NCBI GenBank assembly: GCA_049975325.1
Contig: JBNGDW010000036.1
Span: forward strand, 1-14,663
Source of the DNA: JBNGDW01 sp049975325
Lineage (GTDB): Bacteria; Cloacimonadota; Cloacimonadia; JGIOTU-2; JBNGDW01
Direction: 5' to 3'
Length of the DNA stretch: 14,663 nucleotides
Positions 14,472-14,663 of the stretch are shown in pieces. The stretch's first letter is position 1; each line of letters begins with the position of its first letter. The notes beneath the pieces were generated by a model. The model worked only from the letters and a program-made list of their open reading frames with translations. It was not told the DNA's origin and ran no database searches. Position numbers and translations under genes: made by a program.

Positions 14472-14663
14472 ATGTTTGAAAACGAATTTGAGCAAATATT
14501 TACATTAGCAAAAAAGAAAAATATCAACGAGTTTGATGTTTACCTGAATAAAGAAAAATTTTTTACATCCTTCTCTTTTCGGGGAGATGTAGATAAATTC
14601 GATTATAAAGACTCAATCGGGATTGGAGTGCGCGTAATTGTTAACAGTCGTAGTGGATATGGC
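14472..14663 (+). CDS. tldE: TldE/PmbA family protein, N-terminal part
   Basis: The ATG at 14472 lies one base after the tldD stop, with GGAAGGAGAG inside the tldD end as ribosome site. About 64 residues are visible before the window ends. They show the family's opening pattern: a helix (FEQIFTLAKKKN), EFDVYLNKEKFFTSF, then DSIGIGVRVIVNSRSGYG. This aligns with the start of TldD (FGAGIRVFYGT), as expected for paralogous partners. TldE lacks the catalytic motif in known pairs and acts as a structural partner. Confidence 0.85.
   Translation, partial: MFENEFEQIFTLAKKKNINEFDVYLNKEKFFTSFSFRGDVDKFDYKDSIGIGVRVIVNSRSGYG

Noticed and set aside
1..14663. CRISPR array, tRNA or rRNA genes
   Set aside because: No regularly spaced repeats and no cloverleaf or rRNA-like sequence were found on either strand by eye.

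Overview
This is a low-GC bacterial window made of three blocks. Gene content suggests an anaerobic or deep-branching Gram-negative lineage: an outer-membrane-type DUF5916 protein, a Y1 (RAYT-like) transposase with a DnaA-like tail, and a radical-SAM peptide cluster. This mix is familiar from candidate phyla such as WOR-3, but the assignment is a guess from gene content only.

Block 1 (1-6301, all minus strand) is a compact housekeeping operon read queD - engB - dxs - mnmE - mnmG - rsmG, with overlaps or gaps of a few bases. MnmE and MnmG together modify tRNA wobble uridine, RsmG methylates 16S rRNA, EngB helps ribosome assembly, Dxs opens isoprenoid synthesis and QueD belongs to the queuosine pathway. 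Between mnmE and mnmG lies a 16-bp palindrome one base away from the consensus parS centromere site. With the mnmE-mnmG-rsmG order, which usually continues into parA-parB, this suggests a position near the replication origin.

Block 2 (about 6400-8680) is decayed DNA. A Y1 transposase gene has lost its middle, including the HUH active site. A convergent DUF5916/CBM9 gene has lost its middle and its 3' end. An unrecognised 3' gene fragment follows at 8444-8674.

Block 3 (8665-12171, minus strand) looks like a ribosomally made, post-translationally modified peptide (RiPP) cluster. It holds a 43-residue precursor with four cysteines in its C-terminal half (too short for routine gene calling), a 14-bp intercistronic hairpin, a radical SAM/SPASM maturase, an ABC ATPase and an ABC-2 permease. 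The precursor and permease are intact. The maturase has an in-frame TAG, a frameshift at a TTTG duplication and a missing SPASM cysteine. The ATPase is shifted at an A7 run. The cluster is therefore either recently inactivated, recoded, or affected by assembly errors.

Upstream (12172-13081) is a 910-bp region with no large gene. It contains a strong leftward promoter, a strong opposing promoter driving a possible 41-residue basic peptide, an 18-bp direct repeat, nested inverted repeats and several very short ORFs. The window ends with tldD and the start of tldE on the plus strand. These encode a TldD/TldE-type metalloprotease pair, a family known to process modified peptides in other systems.
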